A stretch of 64,000 nt of DNA from Larkinella knui (GCF_003858645.1 NZ_RQJP01000005.1:372001-436000), one strand, 5' to 3'. Positions 23,599-32,385 are shown, numbered from the stretch's first letter. Program-made: numbers and translations. The notes: a model not told the origin generated them from the sequence alone.

Positions 23599-23922
23599 AT
23601 GAAAGACTATATCGTTGTCCACTACGACGGCAACAGTACGAACCTGACTTACACCGATAGTGAACAAGATGCCCGCGCTTATCTGGCAGCCTTAATTACT
23701 ACAAATCAAGTAGGTAAGAATGATACTTTGTCAATAGTTCGGGTTTGTGACGATTACCTGGTTTATTTCAAACGCCGGAATAACTCGCTCAAAACCGTGT
23801 TGGGAAAAAATGCCCAAACCTCGGTTAGCTGGAGTGAATTCTGGTTCGGGTCCGCCCAGGAATTACTTAAAAACCTGTATAAAAAATTAACCACTTTAGG
23901 GGTTGCGTCCGGTAGTCGGTAG
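23599..23922 (+). CDS. Hypothetical protein
   Basis: A 107-residue protein (MKDYIVVHYDGNSTNLTYTDSEQDARAYL start) with predicted alternating beta strands and helices, no signal peptide or membrane segment. I do not recognise the family. The C-terminus (SEFWFGSAQELLKNLYKKLTTL) is amphipathic. It has its own promoter element and its 3' end overlaps the convergent dehydrogenase gene by 27 bp. Confidence 0.65.
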   Translation: MKDYIVVHYDGNSTNLTYTDSEQDARAYLAALITTNQVGKNDTLSIVRVCDDYLVYFKRRNNSLKTVLGKNAQTSVSWSEFWFGSAQELLKNLYKKLTTLGVASGSR

Positions 23923-24966
23923 GGGCGTTTCGTCGCCCTCGCTGGCCTGAAGTGCCAGTTTCTTTTTCACTACATCGACCGGATATTTCAGCGCCAGACG
24001 GCGAATATCGTAGCTGAATTCTTCAAACGTTTCACGCCATAAACGTGCTTCCTCCGGTGTATAGTCATAAAAGCCATTCGCATTTAAAACGCCTTTTCCG
24101 CCGTTTTTGACCACATCATCGATCAATTTCGGCACTTCGGTGCCCGTACTCAGGGTCGGAAATAAATCCTTCATAACGGCATGATAAGCCGGTACGCCGG
24201 TCAGGTCCATCCACCGGAAAATACCGACTAAGGTCATCCAGTATCCGGCATTGTTGCGGCAGGCACGATCCACATCATCGATGGAAGCGTAGCCATTTTC
24301 TACCAGATAAAAAGCTTCCCGATACAGCGCGTACATCAGCCGGTTGGTAATAAATCCCCGAATATCTTTGCGCACCAGCGTCGGCTCTTTGGCCCAGTGG
24401 TGCGCCAGGTTATAGAGCCATTCGGCCTGCTGGTGGTCGCTGGCGTCTCCGCAGATAATTTCCAGAAACCGGGTTGTGTGCGACGGTTCGGACCAGTGCA
24501 AACCCAGAAACCGGTCCGGGCGGCTCGTTTCCTGCTGCAGAACGCTGATCGGAATGGCCGACGTGTTGCTGGTAATCACCGTGTCGTTGGCAACAGCTCC
24601 CTCAATTTTCTGGTAAACGTCTTTCTTGATGGCCAGGTTTTCGAGCGTACATTCAATCACCAGCCGGGCGTCTTTTAACTCTCCGTAGTTTTCGGTAATG
24701 ATCAGATTCTGAAGGTAAAAGGCTGGTTTTTCGGAACATATCCCTTCTTCAAATGATTTTCGGAGGTGTTCACGGACGCGGGGTTCGGCGGTTTCCATGT
24801 CGGACGGAATCGGGGCCACGGCCACCACCGGATGGCCCGCCATTAACAGACAGGTGGTAATGCTGCATCCCATGAGTCCCAAACCCACAATCCCCACCGT
24901 GACTTCGGCCGGGTTGGTAGTAACGCTATTCTGGCGGTTTTTTTCAGTTTCCATTGCTAATTTCAT
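23896..24966 (-). CDS. 3-hydroxyacyl-CoA dehydrogenase family protein
   Basis: A 356-residue NAD-dependent dehydrogenase. Rossmann fold at residues 23-45 (VTVGIVGLGLMGCSITTCLLMAG), then ARLVIECTLENLAIKKDVYQKIEGAV, TVITSNTSAIPISVLQQ (catalytic Ser), and the C-terminal domain RGFITNRLMYALYREAFYLVENG-ASIDDVDRACRN. The usual catalytic HFFNP motif is changed to HWSEPSH: the His is kept but the following residues differ, as in lambda-crystallin/hydroxybutyryl-type relatives. The substrate is therefore uncertain. No other beta-oxidation genes are adjacent. Confidence 0.88.
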   Translation of the reverse strand: MKLAMETEKNRQNSVTTNPAEVTVGIVGLGLMGCSITTCLLMAGHPVVAVAPIPSDMETAEPRVREHLRKSFEEGICSEKPAFYLQNLIITENYGELKDARLVIECTLENLAIKKDVYQKIEGAVANDTVITSNTSAIPISVLQQETSRPDRFLGLHWSEPSHTTRFLEIICGDASDHQQAEWLYNLAHHWAKEPTLVRKDIRGFITNRLMYALYREAFYLVENGYASIDDVDRACRNNAGYWMTLVGIFRWMDLTGVPAYHAVMKDLFPTLSTGTEVPKLIDDVVKNGGKGVLNANGFYDYTPEEARLWRETFEEFSYDIRRLALKYPVDVVKKKLALQASEGDETPLPTTGRNP

Positions 24967-25182
24967 TCGGATTAGTCTGGAAGCAGAAAGGAAACAGCGG
25001 GTTAGATTATACTAGCGTCAGGCGGGCGGTTTACCAAATTTGGCTGTTTTAAATCCTTCATTCTCATGCAGTACTAAACCGGAGCGGCCAAACCAGCGGC
25101 TTTTCCGCGCCTGCCCTGGAGCGGCTGAAGTCTTGAATTGGTCGTTGAAAACCCGTAGTTTTAGCGGATAACCCGCTGCTCC

Positions 25183-26142
25183 ATGTCGGTCCGAATTCTA
25201 CTGTTCTTCTTTTTTCTGCCCGTGTGGTCCGGTGCTTTCGCCCAGAAACCGGCCACGTCAACGTTTAAGATCCTACCGTTGGGCGTCAAAGGCGGTATTG
25301 ACGAAAGTAATCTTTCGGCGTATCTGCTGGCTCCGCAGGGAACGGATCAGTACATCTGCCTCGATGCGGGGACACTCCACGCCGGGATCGAAAAAGCGGT
25401 TCAGAAACACGTATTCAGCGTTAGTTCCGAAACGGTTCTGAAAGACTACATCAAAGCCTACCTGATCAGTCACGCCCATCTGGATCATCTGGCGGGGTTA
25501 ATTATCAATTCGACGGAAGATGCGCGAAAGCCGATTTACGGGATGACGGCTTGTATCGACGTGCTGAAAAAGAATTATTTTAACTGGAAAAGCTGGCCGA
25601 ATCTGGCCAACGAGGGCGATCAACCGGCTCTGGGTAAATACCGGTATACGGTGCTTTCGCCGGGAAATGAAACCCCGATTGAAGCAACCGGTATGCGGGT
25701 GCGAACCTTTCCGTTAAGTCACGGAAATTCCTACCAAAGTGCCGCTTTTCTGATCAATAGTGGAGATTCGTATATGCTGTATCTGGGTGATACCGGACCG
25801 GATTTAATTGAAAAATCGACGTATTTATCCCAGCTCTGGCAGGCGGTTTATCCGCTGATTCAATCGAAAAAACTCAAAGGGATTCTGATCGAAGTATCGT
25901 ATCCCAATGAACAGCCTGATAACCAGCTTTATGGGCATTTAACACCCAACTGGTTGATGCATGAAATGGCAAATCTGGGTAAATTAACCGGCGAAAATAT
26001 ACTGAATGAATTTCCGGTTGTCATTACGCATATAAAACCGGCGGGTAAAAACGAAGAGCGCATTAAACAACAACTTCGTGAAGTAAATACCTTAAAACTG
26101 AAACTGATCTTCCCTGAACAGGGAACGCTGCTGGAATTTTAA
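25183..26142 (+). CDS. Class II 3',5'-cyclic nucleotide phosphodiesterase
   Basis: A 319-residue metallo-beta-lactamase-fold phosphodiesterase exported by a signal peptide (LLFFFFLPVWSGAFAQ, residues 5-20). Metal site HAHLDHLAG (class II PDE/CpdP signature) near residue 100, FPLSHGNSYQSAAFLINSGD, YLGDTGPDLIE, ILIEVSYPNEQPDNQLYGHLTPNWL and VVITHIKPAGKNEERI. The family hydrolyses cAMP and cGMP; a periplasmic form may salvage or destroy extracellular cyclic nucleotides. It lies 41 bp upstream of a small membrane protein gene in the same direction. Confidence 0.92.
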   Translation: MSVRILLFFFFLPVWSGAFAQKPATSTFKILPLGVKGGIDESNLSAYLLAPQGTDQYICLDAGTLHAGIEKAVQKHVFSVSSETVLKDYIKAYLISHAHLDHLAGLIINSTEDARKPIYGMTACIDVLKKNYFNWKSWPNLANEGDQPALGKYRYTVLSPGNETPIEATGMRVRTFPLSHGNSYQSAAFLINSGDSYMLYLGDTGPDLIEKSTYLSQLWQAVYPLIQSKKLKGILIEVSYPNEQPDNQLYGHLTPNWLMHEMANLGKLTGENILNEFPVVITHIKPAGKNEERIKQQLREVNTLKLKLIFPEQGTLLEF

Positions 26143-26183
26143 CGAACGCGGTATCATCTCGCATCTATTTCCTGCTATAACGC

Positions 26184-26711
26184 ATGTTTCCACTCTGGTC
26201 GATTTTTTTATTCGCATTTCTGGCAGTTTTAGGGGCCACATTGCTCATTAAAAGCATTGGCAAATTAATTGCAGTTTATAACACCGGAACCAGAATCGAA
26301 TGGTCGGCTCAACTACCTGAGTTTGATTTCGCGTTAAAAGATCCCGGCGCGTACGAGATTGCAGTGAAACGTCCTTCCAGTACCGGTATAATTCCGACCG
26401 GTATTCCATTTCAATTGTCTGATTTATCAGGTGGAAAAACCGTTCCGGTTCGTGCATTTGTCAACTTATTATCGCAGCGGAAAGATATGTCGGGAAACCG
26501 GATTGTTCCAATTGCCGAATTTGCGATTGAGCAGCCCGGAAATTACCGGATAACCCATCCGGCTATGGAGCGATTTAAAGCGAATGACAAGCTGATTGTG
26601 ATGCCGAAAACCGGTTCCAAGGGCTTCCTGATGATTTTTGCAGTTCTGTTTTCGGCGTTTCTTTTTATTGGTGGACTGGTGTTGTTTCTTCTTTCTGTTA
26701 TAAAGAAATAA
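26184..26711 (+). CDS. Hypothetical two-helix membrane protein
   Basis: A 175-residue protein with a membrane helix at each end (residues 4-24 and about 150-173) and a soluble beta-rich middle (WSAQLPEFDFALKDPGAYEIAVKRPSSTGIIPTGIPFQLSD, EQPGNYRITHP), probably periplasmic. The family is not recognised. Possibly cotranscribed with the phosphodiesterase 41 bp upstream. Confidence 0.75.
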   Translation: MFPLWSIFLFAFLAVLGATLLIKSIGKLIAVYNTGTRIEWSAQLPEFDFALKDPGAYEIAVKRPSSTGIIPTGIPFQLSDLSGGKTVPVRAFVNLLSQRKDMSGNRIVPIAEFAIEQPGNYRITHPAMERFKANDKLIVMPKTGSKGFLMIFAVLFSAFLFIGGLVLFLLSVIKK

Positions 26712-26720
26712 CTACTTGAT

Positions 26721-27281
26721 TTATAGAAGCTTGTTCTTGCTGATCGGGTCGAATTCTGTTTCGAGAATGGAATAAAAATAGGCGTCGGTCCAGGTGCCCC
26801 GTAGGGGCAGGATTTTTCGTTTCCGTCCTTCCCGCGTCATACCCGCTTTTTCCAACACCCTGATCGACGCCCGATTTTCGACGGCACAACCGGCTTCAAT
26901 CCGGTGCAGTTGGAGGTGTAAAAACCCGTATCTTATCAGCTCATTCAACGCTTCACTGGTGTATCCTTGCCGCCAATAAGCCGGATGGGTTTTGTACCAG
27001 ACTTCGGCAATGCTGTAGTTTGGTTTGCCTAAAGTTAGAGCGATCAGCCCGATAAAATCACCGGTTATGAGCCGATAAATACCCAGAATAAAAGACGTTC
27101 GGGGAACCACTTTTTTTACCGCAAGCCATCCATTTAATAAAGATTCGGTGGTTTCGATATTGTCGGGAATACCTAGCGTATTGAACTCGTCGACCTCCGG
27201 TTGCGAATGAAGTTCGTGAATTTTTTCTAAATCGGAACGGGTTAGTTCTTTAAGTACAAGACGATCGGTTTTGAGTTCCAT
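26721..27281 (-). CDS. GNAT family N-acetyltransferase (RimJ/RimL type)
   Basis: A 186-residue acetyltransferase: LKTDRLVLKELTRSDLEKIHELHSQPEV opening, GDFIGLIALTL, AEVWYKTHPAYWRQGYTSEALNELIRYGF (acetyl-CoA-binding helix), IEAGCAVENRASIRVLEKAGMTREG. This is the RimJ/RimL subgroup that acetylates N-termini or small amines; the target is unknown. It lies 23 bp downstream of the helicase gene on the same strand. Confidence 0.92.
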   Translation of the reverse strand: MELKTDRLVLKELTRSDLEKIHELHSQPEVDEFNTLGIPDNIETTESLLNGWLAVKKVVPRTSFILGIYRLITGDFIGLIALTLGKPNYSIAEVWYKTHPAYWRQGYTSEALNELIRYGFLHLQLHRIEAGCAVENRASIRVLEKAGMTREGRKRKILPLRGTWTDAYFYSILETEFDPISKNKLL

Positions 27282-27304
27282 GGGTTGAGGTCAATTGGTC
27301 AGTA

Positions 27305-29203
27305 TCACAGCCACTCCCAGGCGCTCTGATACGCATCAAGCTTCTCGGAATACGTAATAAAGTCGGCGTAAAAAGGCAGACTCGCCAGGGTCGCACTGTC
27401 ACCCACAATGACTAATTTCTTCCGCGCCCGCGTCATGGCGACGTTCATCCGGCGAATGTCCGACAAAAAACCGATCTCACCATCGGCATTGCTGCGGGTC
27501 ATGGAAATATAAACAATATCACGCTCCTGCCCCTGAAAACTGTCGATCGTATTGACCGCAATTTTAGGAAGATAAGGCTGTAAATCCGGGATGTGGGCCA
27601 ACTGCTCGTTGAGAACCGCCAGTTGCTGTTTATACGGTGAAATAATCGCAATGGTCGGAAAGTTTTGCGGGGTATAAAATGGGCTTAACCCGCTCACAAA
27701 TTGGGTTAAATGCTTCAGTAACAAGGCGGCTTCTTCCGGGTTGGTGGAACTGGTTCCGTCCAGCTTTTCATCAAAACCGCATCCTGCCGTATCGATAAAC
27801 TGCACCGCCCTGTCGCCCGGAAACAGCGAATGGGCCGCCACCGATGGGTGGGCTTTGAGAAGATTGGCATAAAATACCTGCGACGAATAACCCATGATGT
27901 GCTCATGCATGCGGTATTGCTCCTCCAGAACGCTCACGGCTTCGGGATGCAGGGCGACGCATTTTTCCAGCAAGGTGGTATTCAGCCCCTTGCGGGCGGC
28001 TTCGTTCGATTTGACGGTGGGCGACAATTGGCAATGGTCACCGGCCAAAACCACCTTTTGGGCTTTCAGAATGGGAATCCAGCAGGCCGGTTCCAGCGCC
28101 TGCCCGGCTTCGTCGATAACCACGGTATGAAACCTGAGGTTTCGAATCATGTACTGATTGGAACCTACCAGCGTCGCCGTGACGACCTGCGCTTTGTTGA
28201 TCAAATCGTCGATGATGTACTGCTCCGTATTCGCAACGTCTTTCATAATCCGGTGGGCCTCGTCAAACAGCGCTTTCCGTTGGTCCCGCTCGGCTTTGCC
28301 AAAATTCCGCTTGTACTTATGAGCCATATTTTTGAACTCATTCGCCTGCTTTTTTAACTTTTTAGCTTCTTTCATCAGGCTGTGCTCCGCCATTTTGTGA
28401 TCCAGCGTGAGCGCCATCAACCGATCCGATACCCGAGCCGGATTGCCCACCCGCAGCACATTCAGCCCTTGCCCGTGCAGTTTTTCACTCAATAAATCAA
28501 CCGCCGTATTGCTGGGGGCAACGACCAGAATCTTCTGATTATCCTGTTTCAGCAGAACTTTGATGGCCTGCACCAGCGTGGTGGTTTTGCCGGTTCCGGG
28601 CGGGCCGTGGACGATCGCCAGTTCGTTGGCCTCCCGTATTTTTTCGACCGCCCGGTTCTGACTTTCATTCAGTTGCGGAATCGATAGCGGGGGGAGCCCG
28701 GTGTGAAACGTGGGCGAAGACAGGCCGGTCAGGATGCTTACCAGGCGGTTTTGCGGATTCCCGCTCAGCGTGTTGGCCAGTTTGAGGGCGTCCTGCATTT
28801 CATCGTAGCTTTTGTCGTCAAAAAGCAGTTCGACGCCCAGTTTTCCATCGCGCGACCAGTCGGGCAGTTCATCGACGAGCAGCGTGATTTTGAGCCGGTT
28901 GCCACTCTGGTAAGAAACCGTACCTTCTACCCGGTCGTTTTTCGGATCGTGGTTGCTGAAAAATACGGCCGGCATGCCCGACCGGAATTGATGGGCTATA
29001 TCCTGGTGCGTGGTCCGTTCCACTTCGACCGTTAGGTAATCGCCCCGACTCATTTCCGAACCGCGGATGGCGATGGGATACCAGGTCAGGCCGTTGGCCC
29101 GGCGTTCGGCCACGGACGTGCTTTCGGTCAGTCGGCGGTATTGATTGCGGTCTTCTTCGCGTTCAATCGTAAGGACGTCAAGAAGATTTTTGAAGTAATC
29201 CAT
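27305..29203 (-). CDS. Superfamily 1 helicase (IGHMBP2/Dna2/NAM7-like)
   Basis: A 632-residue SF1B helicase. After an N-terminal accessory beta domain come Walker A GPPGTGKT (residues 200-207), VVAPSNTAVDLLSEKL (motif Ia), VVIDEAGQALEPA (motif II), VVLAGDHCQLSPTVKS (motif III), LEEQYRMHEHIMGYSSQVFY (motif IV), IDSFQGQERDIVYISMTRSN (motif V) and RRMNVAMTRARKKLVIVGD (motif VI). All motifs are intact. Related proteins unwind DNA or RNA 5'-3'. An exact -7 element ends 3 bp before the ATG, suggesting a leaderless mRNA or a slightly internal start. Confidence 0.95.
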   Translation of the reverse strand: MDYFKNLLDVLTIEREEDRNQYRRLTESTSVAERRANGLTWYPIAIRGSEMSRGDYLTVEVERTTHQDIAHQFRSGMPAVFFSNHDPKNDRVEGTVSYQSGNRLKITLLVDELPDWSRDGKLGVELLFDDKSYDEMQDALKLANTLSGNPQNRLVSILTGLSSPTFHTGLPPLSIPQLNESQNRAVEKIREANELAIVHGPPGTGKTTTLVQAIKVLLKQDNQKILVVAPSNTAVDLLSEKLHGQGLNVLRVGNPARVSDRLMALTLDHKMAEHSLMKEAKKLKKQANEFKNMAHKYKRNFGKAERDQRKALFDEAHRIMKDVANTEQYIIDDLINKAQVVTATLVGSNQYMIRNLRFHTVVIDEAGQALEPACWIPILKAQKVVLAGDHCQLSPTVKSNEAARKGLNTTLLEKCVALHPEAVSVLEEQYRMHEHIMGYSSQVFYANLLKAHPSVAAHSLFPGDRAVQFIDTAGCGFDEKLDGTSSTNPEEAALLLKHLTQFVSGLSPFYTPQNFPTIAIISPYKQQLAVLNEQLAHIPDLQPYLPKIAVNTIDSFQGQERDIVYISMTRSNADGEIGFLSDIRRMNVAMTRARKKLVIVGDSATLASLPFYADFITYSEKLDAYQSAWEWL

Positions 29204-29206
29204 TCA

Positions 29207-29214
29207 CAAAGGTA
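29207..29214 (-). promoter_or_regulatory. -7 promoter element abutting helicase start
   Basis: TACCTTTG on the minus strand, an exact TAnnTTTG, 3 nt before the ATG at 29203. Confidence 0.45.
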
Positions 29215-29383
29215 GCGGTTATTCGATCGACCTGAAAACGGACAAACCCGGTCCGGTGCGGGGGCGGGGGTGAATCGGCAGCCGTAAACCGCTTCGCGGC
29301 TTCCTTGAAAAGTCAAAACCAATCGCCGGCAAACGCGTTATTCATACACCCGGTTTTACCCATGGGTTTTCATTCGCTGAAGT

Positions 29384-30019
29384 ATGCTGACATCCGGAAT
29401 CACTGCGCAGAATCGGGAAATCACGCCCGAACTGGCCGAGTTCAGAATGAACAAAACGATCCCTGCGGTTATTGAAAAAAATGTGCTTGTCGCCTTGTCG
29501 TTCTACCCGGAATTGAAAAATACCGCCATCCGGTTTGTCTTTAAACAGCGGATCAAGTCGTCGGTGATGCAGGCCCAGCCGGTTTTTCGGTCTCTGATAA
29601 ACCGGCGGAGCGCCCGGTCTTACCGGATTTACATCAGCGCCATGTTTAAATTGACGCATACGGCCATTCCCATCCACCAGATTCCTGATGCCATCATGAT
29701 TGGGTGGATCGGCCACGAACTGGGGCATATTATGGATTATGAAAACCGAAGCAATTTGGGACTGATAGGCTTTGGGCTTTCCTATGTGCTGTCGGCGGGG
29801 TACATAAAAAAAGTAGAGCGAATTGCCGACGCCTACGCCGTGAGTCACGGGCTCGGTAGCTACCTGGTTGAAACCAAGCAGTTTATCCTCAACCACGCCG
29901 AGCTGCCGCAGGCCTACAAAGACAAAATTGCCCGTTTATACGTTTCCCCGGCGGAAATTGTGGAACAGGTGAAAAAGCAGGAAGAGGAGAAGCTGGAAAA
30001 GCAAAAAAAGGAATTATGA
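29384..30019 (+). CDS. Predicted zinc metalloprotease-like protein
   Basis: A 211-residue protein with an HELGHIMDYENRS zinc-binding motif (HExxH, about residues 109-113) and a downstream VERIADAYAVSHGL segment that offers a third ligand in the manner of gluzincin/M48-type enzymes. A short hydrophobic stretch (LGLIGFGLSYVLSAGYI) lies between them. The C-terminus is a charged KKQEEEKLEKQKKEL tail. No signal peptide is apparent. Substrate unknown. Its end overlaps the convergent GH3 gene by 6 bp. Confidence 0.7.
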   Translation: MLTSGITAQNREITPELAEFRMNKTIPAVIEKNVLVALSFYPELKNTAIRFVFKQRIKSSVMQAQPVFRSLINRRSARSYRIYISAMFKLTHTAIPIHQIPDAIMIGWIGHELGHIMDYENRSNLGLIGFGLSYVLSAGYIKKVERIADAYAVSHGLGSYLVETKQFILNHAELPQAYKDKIARLYVSPAEIVEQVKKQEEEKLEKQKKEL

Positions 30020-31534
30020 GAGTCCGCTGACGTACTGTTCAAACTCCAGAAAATCGTCTTCCTTCATCACCCTCGGAATCTTCGTCTGGCCGCCTAGTTT
30101 TTTATACTCCTCGCTCCAGCGGTAGAATTTTTCGACCGGAATCACCTCGGCTTCAACGCCTTTTAAGGATTTACTCCGGGCCACTTTATAATTCTTGTTG
30201 GCGTCGCACAACTCGCTGTCCAGCAAAGCGGCAAACGCCTGATCATCGATGGTGCGGTTTGAACCAATAAACCATTTGTTGATGTATTCGCCGTTTTTCC
30301 GGATGGCAGCAACCACAAATTCCTTGATCTCGATGTCGAACCGGTTCTGCATTTTCTGCATCGCCTGGTTCATCTGGAAAACCGACAGCTGTTCGCCCAC
30401 CACATTCAGGAAATGCTTCGTCCGACCGGTAATTTTTATTTCTGACCGCGGCTTGTCCGTCAGCATAACCGTGTCGCCGATCATATAGCGCCAGGCTCCC
30501 GAAACGGTCGAAATCAGCAGCACATACTCGGTGTTCTCTTCTGCTTTTTCCAGCGTCAGAACTTCCGCGTCCGGTTTCACCCGCCCGTCTTCGTCCAGGT
30601 TGGCATCCGAAAAAGGGACAAACTCAAAGAAAATTCCATTGTCCAGAATCAACGCCAGCGACGACGTGTCGGGCCTTTTCTGCGTTGCCAAGTAGCCTTC
30701 CGAAGTAAGGTACGTGTCGATGTAGGTCAGCGGTCTGGCCAGTAACTTTTCGAAACTTTTGCGGTAGGGTTCAAAAGCCACACCACCCGTTGTGTAGACC
30801 TGCAGGTTGGGCCAGATGTCGTGAATGGTGTTGAGCCGGTTGTAGGAAATGACTTCTTTGAGCATCATTTCAACCCACGACGGAATACCGCTCAGACTCC
30901 CGATGTCCCAGCCCGGTGCTTCCTGAGCAATTTTTCGCACTTTTTCGTCCCAGTTCGTAATCGAAGCAATTTCCACCCCCGGTTTATAAAATGCCCGGAA
31001 CCAGGCCGGAATATTCGCGGCACTAATCCCGCTGATTTCGCCCTCCTGGTGGTCGTCCTTTTCGATCAGACTGACGCTGCTGCCGAGCATCATAATCTGC
31101 TTCTCGAAAAAGTCGGCAGGCAGGTCGAAGTTTTTAAGGCTCATAACCTGTTGCATTCCCGACTTCCGGATCGTATCGAGCATATCGTCCGTCACCGGTA
31201 TCGATTTACTGTTGCTGGTGGTTCCACTGCTCAACGCAAAATACTGCTGACCTCCCGGCCAGGTAACATTCTGGTGGCCTTCCAGCAAGTAATGCCACCA
31301 GTCGTCGTACATTTTGTCATAATCATGCACCGGAACCGCCTGCTGGAAAGCGTCGATGCAATCGGCGCTGTTCAGGATTTCGCTAAAGCGGTATTTTTTG
31401 CCAAAGGCAGTCAGTTTTGCTTTGTCCAGCAGATTCTGTAATACGGTGAGCTGCGCTTTTGCCGGATCGGGTTCCGACGTGATAAAGCCATATACATCAA
31501 TCGCTTTTCTGATAAATTCGCCAATAACTGCCAT
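30014..31534 (-). CDS. GH3 auxin-responsive promoter family protein
   Basis: A 506-residue member of the GH3 superfamily (acyl-acid amido synthetases of the ANL adenylating fold). Seen: YFALSSGTTSNSKSIPVTDDML (ATP-binding motif I), YTTGGVAFEPYRKSF, TYLTSEGYLATQKRP (motif II), YMIGDTVMLTDKPRSEIKITGRTKHFLNVVGEQLS (motif III). Plant relatives conjugate amino acids to hormones; the role in Bacteroidota is not known to me. Complete length. Confidence 0.92.
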   Translation of the reverse strand: MAVIGEFIRKAIDVYGFITSEPDPAKAQLTVLQNLLDKAKLTAFGKKYRFSEILNSADCIDAFQQAVPVHDYDKMYDDWWHYLLEGHQNVTWPGGQQYFALSSGTTSNSKSIPVTDDMLDTIRKSGMQQVMSLKNFDLPADFFEKQIMMLGSSVSLIEKDDHQEGEISGISAANIPAWFRAFYKPGVEIASITNWDEKVRKIAQEAPGWDIGSLSGIPSWVEMMLKEVISYNRLNTIHDIWPNLQVYTTGGVAFEPYRKSFEKLLARPLTYIDTYLTSEGYLATQKRPDTSSLALILDNGIFFEFVPFSDANLDEDGRVKPDAEVLTLEKAEENTEYVLLISTVSGAWRYMIGDTVMLTDKPRSEIKITGRTKHFLNVVGEQLSVFQMNQAMQKMQNRFDIEIKEFVVAAIRKNGEYINKWFIGSNRTIDDQAFAALLDSELCDANKNYKVARSKSLKGVEAEVIPVEKFYRWSEEYKKLGGQTKIPRVMKEDDFLEFEQYVSGLS

Positions 31535-31606
31535 GGAATCTTTAAAGATTAAACTATCAGCTTAACCTGATTTGGCGGGCTTTGTTCGCAGAAATAAACC
31601 GTTCGC

Positions 31607-32176
31607 TTATCCATTCTCTACCGCGGCCGTCCAGTGCTTGTTGCCACAGTTGCTGCAGATCGCTCCCTGACGAGCCGCCGGATTGGGATTACCGCAGTTG
31701 GCACAGACCAGCCGATTGGGAACGGTTTTTTGCCGACTCCGGAATTGGGTGTCCCATTCGGGGAGTACCGACAGCCCCGGACTTGGATCGGGATTTTCGA
31801 CGAGCGAGAACGAGCCGTTCGCTTCCAAATAAAGCCGCTTCACCGACCCCAGGTGGTACAGACCTTCTGACCGGAGCTGTGCCAGCACCCGCTCCCGCGT
31901 TACCCGGCAGTGCAGCATGGTATCGAGCTTCATCACCGAATTTTCCACCAGGATGTCGAGTTCATCTTCAAACAGGGCTTCGGCCTTTTCATTTTTGCTC
32001 GCCAGTCTCGAAATAATTCGCTCACCGGCCACGATTACAAAAGCAGAGATGAGCGCTGGCAGCAGACCCCGGTCGGGTGCCATGATGGGAATACCGATCG
32101 AAGCCGCCAGGGCCACCATGGCCACCATTTCCGTCCGGCTTAATTGCGAGGCCATGCGTTTTCCCATCAACCGCAT
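31607..32176 (-). CDS. DUF421 (YetF-like) membrane protein, N-terminally short
   Basis: A 189-residue DUF421 protein: MRLMGKRMASQLSRTEMVAMVALAAS and GLLPALISAFVIVAGERIIS supply membrane helices, then the cytoplasmic domain (DELDILVENSVMKLDTMLHCRVTRERVLAQLRSEGLYHLGSVKRLYLEANGSFSLV) and an added C-terminal zinc ribbon with CANC and CSNC pairs. The usual first membrane helix before RLMGKR is missing: the in-frame upstream sequence is hydrophilic and holds a rho-independent terminator 37 nt before the ATG. It is either a shortened relative, a 5'-eroded gene, or controlled by attenuation. Confidence 0.75.
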   Translation of the reverse strand: MRLMGKRMASQLSRTEMVAMVALAASIGIPIMAPDRGLLPALISAFVIVAGERIISRLASKNEKAEALFEDELDILVENSVMKLDTMLHCRVTRERVLAQLRSEGLYHLGSVKRLYLEANGSFSLVENPDPSPGLSVLPEWDTQFRSRQKTVPNRLVCANCGNPNPAARQGAICSNCGNKHWTAAVENG

Positions 32177-32212
32177 GGCCGTATGCGGGCTTTTCAAATG
32201 GAACGCAGCCGT

Positions 32213-32245
32213 AAAAAAACGACCTGACAAGTAGCCAGGTCGTTT
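32213..32245 (-). terminator. Intrinsic terminator upstream of DUF421
   Basis: Stem AAACGACCTG (32217-32226) with CAGGTCGTTT (32236-32245), followed on the minus strand by seven Us. It sits 37 nt before the DUF421 start codon. Confidence 0.85.
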
Positions 32246-32314
32246 CCGTCTATTCCCACCGTACTTATTCAGGCTGTTTATTGACAAAACCCGAAGAATT
32301 GACAAGAGGACCAA
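32213..32314 (-). ncRNA. Candidate small RNA or attenuator leader
   Basis: On the minus strand an exact -7 element (TAGTTTTG, 32327-32320) is followed by about 70 nt without an ATG, containing the direct repeat TTGTCAAT twice, and then the strong terminator at 32245-32213. That is the layout of a free sRNA of about 100 nt, or of an attenuated leader for DUF421. No clear -33 box and no known RNA family recognised. Confidence 0.4.
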
Positions 32315-32319
32315 CGGGA

Positions 32320-32327
32320 CAAAACTA
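32320..32327 (-). promoter_or_regulatory. -7 promoter element
   Basis: TAGTTTTG on the minus strand, an exact TAnnTTTG, upstream of the candidate RNA. Confidence 0.45.
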
Positions 32328-32359
32328 GTTAGGGAATGGCCCTGGTCGGTTAAAAACAA

Positions 32360-32385
32360 AGCCCGGATTCAGATGAGACCGGGCT
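32360..32385 (-). terminator. Terminator after the leucine-rich gene
   Basis: AGCCCGG (32360-32366) with CCGGGCT (32379-32385) and a T-rich tract on the minus strand (TTTGTTTTTAA). It would end the transcript of the leucine-rich protein. The segment 32386-32628 between it and that gene's extended 3' end shows nothing else recognisable. Confidence 0.7.

Noticed and set aside
26414-26424. TGTCTGATTTA inside the 26184 gene
   Set aside because: Two mismatches to the motif and fully coding.
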